Source: Clostridia bacterium (GTDB lineage: Bacteria > Bacillota > Clostridia > Christensenellales > CAG-1252). From it: a stretch of DNA of 7,076 nt. Shown here piece by piece: positions 5,207 through 7,076 of the stretch. Within the stretch, counting starts at the first letter, position 1, and the number at the start of each line of letters is the position of its first letter. A model generated the notes under the pieces. The model was not told where the DNA came from and did not search any database. It saw only the letters and a list, made by a program, of their open reading frames with translations. Both the position numbers and the translations under genes were made by a program. The stretch lies in contig SACC01000060.1 in NCBI GenBank assembly GCA_009928745.1, positions 1-7,076 of the forward strand. Reading direction: 5' to 3'.

Positions 5207-6352
5207 TTACTCCTTAACCTGCCTTGGCGGTTTTTCTCCTAGATACTGGTATAGTCTGCATTGCAGCGTACCGTTATATAATTTTCTGTTTTTATCCGCA
5301 TGGCGACCAAAATAGCGTTCGAATTCGCCGAACGAGGTAATAAGATACAAGGACCAGTTGTCAAGCGTATAAAACATCTTGGAAAAATCCTTCATAAGGT
5401 TCGCAACTTCCCTTTCTTCCATCAACCTTTCACCATATGGAGGGTTGGTAATAATTACGCCGTATTTGTATCGTGATTCTACCTTGCGCATATCCATTTT
5501 TTGAAAATGTATGCTTTCATTTACTCCTGCGCGCTTGGCGTGGCGCTCGGCAAGTTTTATTGCTTCGCCGTCAATATCGAAGGCGGAAATTCGCAAACTC
5601 TTGTCCATTTTTATAAGGTCTTTAGCCTCTTGCCGCGCATATTCTATAATCTTTTTGTCAAAATTATCCCACTTTTCGTAGCTGAATTCCCGCATATTGC
5701 CTGGAGCGATATTATGTCCTATCAATGCCGCCTCTATAGGGATAGTACCCGAACCGCAGAAGGGGTCTAATAATACTCTGTCGGGATTCCATATCGATAA
5801 TTGTATTATTGCAGCAGCAAGCGTTTCCTTTATCGCGGCTTCTCCGACTAAGTCGCGGTAGCCTCTTTTGTGCAAGCCCTTGCCTGATGTGTCTATGGTG
5901 ATTGTTGCGATATTGTCAACAATTGCAAAATTAACCTTGTACTCGTTACCGTCTTCTTCAACAGTAGCCATACAGTAGCTTTTTTTCATCTTGACAACGA
6001 TTGCTTTTTTCATTATGGATTGACAAGCGGATACTCCGTACAAAACGCTGTTCACACATTTTCCGTTGACAATAATCTTTGCATTGCGCGGCAAGAACTC
6101 CATCCAGTCAAGCGCAAATACACCCTCGTACAGCTCGTCAAAAGAAGCGCACGGGAAAGTATCAACGATTATATACACTCTTTCGGCGCTCCGCAAAAAC
6201 ATATTGCATCTCGCTATATCGTTGTGGTTGCCTCTAAAATAGAGCATACCGTCGCGCGCTGGCGCTTCAAGAATACCTAGCCCGTTCAATTCTCTTTTTG
6301 TAACCGCTTCGATACCGAATGCGGTGCTAACGCAAATTTCAAATTCTTTCAT
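5207..6352 (-). CDS. rlmL: THUMP-domain class I SAM-dependent RNA methyltransferase (RlmL/YpsC type)
   Basis: A 381-residue enzyme of the UPF0020 group, related to B. subtilis YpsC and to the N-terminal half of E. coli RlmKL, which makes m2G2445 in 23S rRNA. An N-terminal ferredoxin-like and THUMP RNA-binding region covers about 1-155. It is followed by the family-typical GKGLHKRGYR (157-166), the SAM-binding motif I LLDPFCGSGTIPIEAAL (194-210) and the catalytic NPPYGER (303-309) of N2-guanine methyltransferases. No RlmK domain follows, as is usual in Firmicutes. ATG at 6352 is preferred; a TTG one codon earlier (6355) is possible. No clear Shine-Dalgarno sequence precedes either start. It is the first gene of the leftward rlmL-ung-ogg operon. 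The exact rRNA target is inferred from homologues, not shown here. Confidence 0.92.
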   Translation of the reverse strand: MKEFEICVSTAFGIEAVTKRELNGLGILEAPARDGMLYFRGNHNDIARCNMFLRSAERVYIIVDTFPCASFDELYEGVFALDWMEFLPRNAKIIVNGKCVNSVLYGVSACQSIMKKAIVVKMKKSYCMATVEEDGNEYKVNFAIVDNIATITIDTSGKGLHKRGYRDLVGEAAIKETLAAAIIQLSIWNPDRVLLDPFCGSGTIPIEAALIGHNIAPGNMREFSYEKWDNFDKKIIEYARQEAKDLIKMDKSLRISAFDIDGEAIKLAERHAKRAGVNESIHFQKMDMRKVESRYKYGVIITNPPYGERLMEEREVANLMKDFSKMFYTLDNWSLYLITSFGEFERYFGRHADKNRKLYNGTLQCRLYQYLGEKPPRQVKE

Positions 6353-6412
6353 CAATAAAATATTAGCACAGTTTTATAAAATAGTCTATGACTGCAATAA
6401 TATTACTGTACA

Positions 6413-6441
6413 ATTATTAATATTATATATAGAAATGTAAA
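6413..6441 (-). promoter_or_regulatory. Candidate promoter of the rlmL-ung-ogg operon
   Basis: On the minus strand TTTACA (6441-6436) and AATAAT (6418-6413) are spaced by 17 bases, which would place the start near 6406 and give a leader of about 54 bases. The surroundings are extremely AT-rich, so several similar pairs exist and this is only the best I could find. Confidence 0.3.
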
Positions 6442-6459
6442 GTATAATTAGAAATTGTT

Positions 6460-6489
6460 TTGGTAAAACACAAAATATTGTGATATAAT
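6460..6489 (+). promoter_or_regulatory. Extended -10 promoter of the plsC-like gene
   Basis: A perfect TATAAT (6484-6489) is preceded by TG one base upstream (6481-6482), giving TGATATAAT. A weak -35, TTGGTA (6460-6465), lies 18 bases away. The start would be near 6496, with a leader of only about 16 bases that carries the ribosome-binding site GGAGG (6502-6506). Confidence 0.65.
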
Positions 6490-6511
6490 TTTTATATACT
6501 TGGAGGACATC

Positions 6512-7076
6512 GTGAAAAAGAAGAAAGATATAGGCAGGCGGATTTTATATTTTGTAATAGGACCTCTACTCAAATTGTTAGCTTGGAATATTTATCGCGT
6601 TAGATTAAGTAAAGAGAAAAAAATAAAAGAACAGCATCTGGTGCTTAGCAATCATTCAAGTCTGATTGATTCGGTACTAATCAGCAGTATGTTCCGTGAC
6701 CCGATATATTTTGTTGCGGCGTCAGTACTTGCGAAATCAAAATTTTGGGGTAAGCTATTAAGACTTTTAACCGGCGTTATCCCAATAGATAAGGCAGGAT
6801 TCGACATAAAAGCCATGCGGGCAGTGTTAAAAACGCGTTCTCAAGGCAGGTCAATAGGTGTTTTCCCTGAAGGCAACAACACAATTAATGGCGCGCCGCT
6901 TTTCTTCGGCATCGGGATTGCAAAATTGGCTAAGCAGCTAAAACTTCCTGTCGCGCTGTGCAATAATTACGGCGGTTACTTTACTCACCCCAAATGGGCT
7001 ACCTATAGAAGAGAGGGCATAGTTCACGGCAAGATAGTGAGAATATTGTCAGTTGAGGAGGTAAGCGCGCTGACGA
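6512..7076 (+). CDS. PlsC-type lysophospholipid acyltransferase (1-acyl-glycerol-3-phosphate acyltransferase-like), 3' truncated by window edge
   Basis: The frame opens with GTG 6512, five bases after GGAGG (6502-6506), and stays open for 188 codons to the right edge. It belongs to the PlsC/LPLAT acyltransferase superfamily, which transfers acyl groups to lysophosphatidic acid or similar acceptors at the membrane during phospholipid synthesis. A hydrophobic, slightly basic N-terminus (about 11-30) suits membrane association. Motif I is LSNHSSLID (45-53), with the catalytic HX4D pair His48 and Asp53. The GVIPIDKAGFD block (88-98) is the second conserved region, and FPEGNNT (118-124) is motif III, where the common form is FPEGTRS. 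LPVALCNNYGGY (145-156) represents the fourth block. The gene is divergent from the repair operon. The acceptor substrate cannot be settled from this sequence. Confidence 0.88.
   Translation, partial: MKKKKDIGRRILYFVIGPLLKLLAWNIYRVRLSKEKKIKEQHLVLSNHSSLIDSVLISSMFRDPIYFVAASVLAKSKFWGKLLRLLTGVIPIDKAGFDIKAMRAVLKTRSQGRSIGVFPEGNNTINGAPLFFGIGIAKLAKQLKLPVALCNNYGGYFTHPKWATYRREGIVHGKIVRILSVEEVSALT

Noticed and set aside
6020..6280. Plus-strand open frame opposite the methyltransferase gene
   Set aside because: Antisense to the conserved THUMP region, with no start signal.
1..7076. CRISPR arrays, tRNA or rRNA genes, toxin-antitoxin pairs, prophage or defence genes
   Set aside because: No regularly spaced repeats, cloverleaf-like sequences or matching protein motifs were seen on either strand.

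Overview
The window looks like a chromosomal segment of a low-GC Bacillota (Firmicutes), most likely an uncultured clostridial lineage. The evidence is an AT-rich background, strong GGAGG ribosome-binding sites, sigma-A type promoters, an L21 leader RNA ahead of rplU, and the Firmicutes arrangement rplU-prp-rpmA with an L27 that carries a cleavable N-terminal extension. No phylogenetic marker here allows a finer placement. Nearly everything is housekeeping. I found no new defence, mobile or biosynthetic system; the unusual material lies in the gaps and in one small unassigned membrane protein.

Left part (1-2400, + strand): the C-terminal end of an ADP-dependent NAD(P)H-hydrate dehydratase (nnrD), then a near-consensus sigma-A promoter driving an unrecognised two-helix membrane protein that ends in a four-cysteine zinc ribbon. 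A 350-base gap holds a weak hairpin, a possible decayed helix-turn-helix reading frame and what looks like the N-terminal remnant of an IS5-type transposase, which runs directly into the ribosome-binding site of a GtrA-family membrane protein. A 'TCATTCCGA...GGAATCC' element of the dispersed-repeat type follows gtrA.

Middle (2560-3640, + strand): an extended -10 promoter, the L21 leader structure, then rplU (L21), prp (the protease that trims L27) and rpmA (L27), tightly packed and closed by a strong bidirectional terminator. Prp removes the N-terminal extension of L27, so protease and substrate are made from one transcript.

Right part (3697-6352, - strand): a compact three-gene operon transcribed leftwards, in order rlmL-like rRNA methyltransferase, ung (uracil-DNA glycosylase) and ogg (8-oxoguanine DNA glycosylase). 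The first two are separated by 2 bases and the last two overlap by 4 (ATGA). Two base-excision repair glycosylases for different base lesions are thus co-expressed. Divergently, at 6512, a PlsC-type acyltransferase starts with GTG and runs off the right end.
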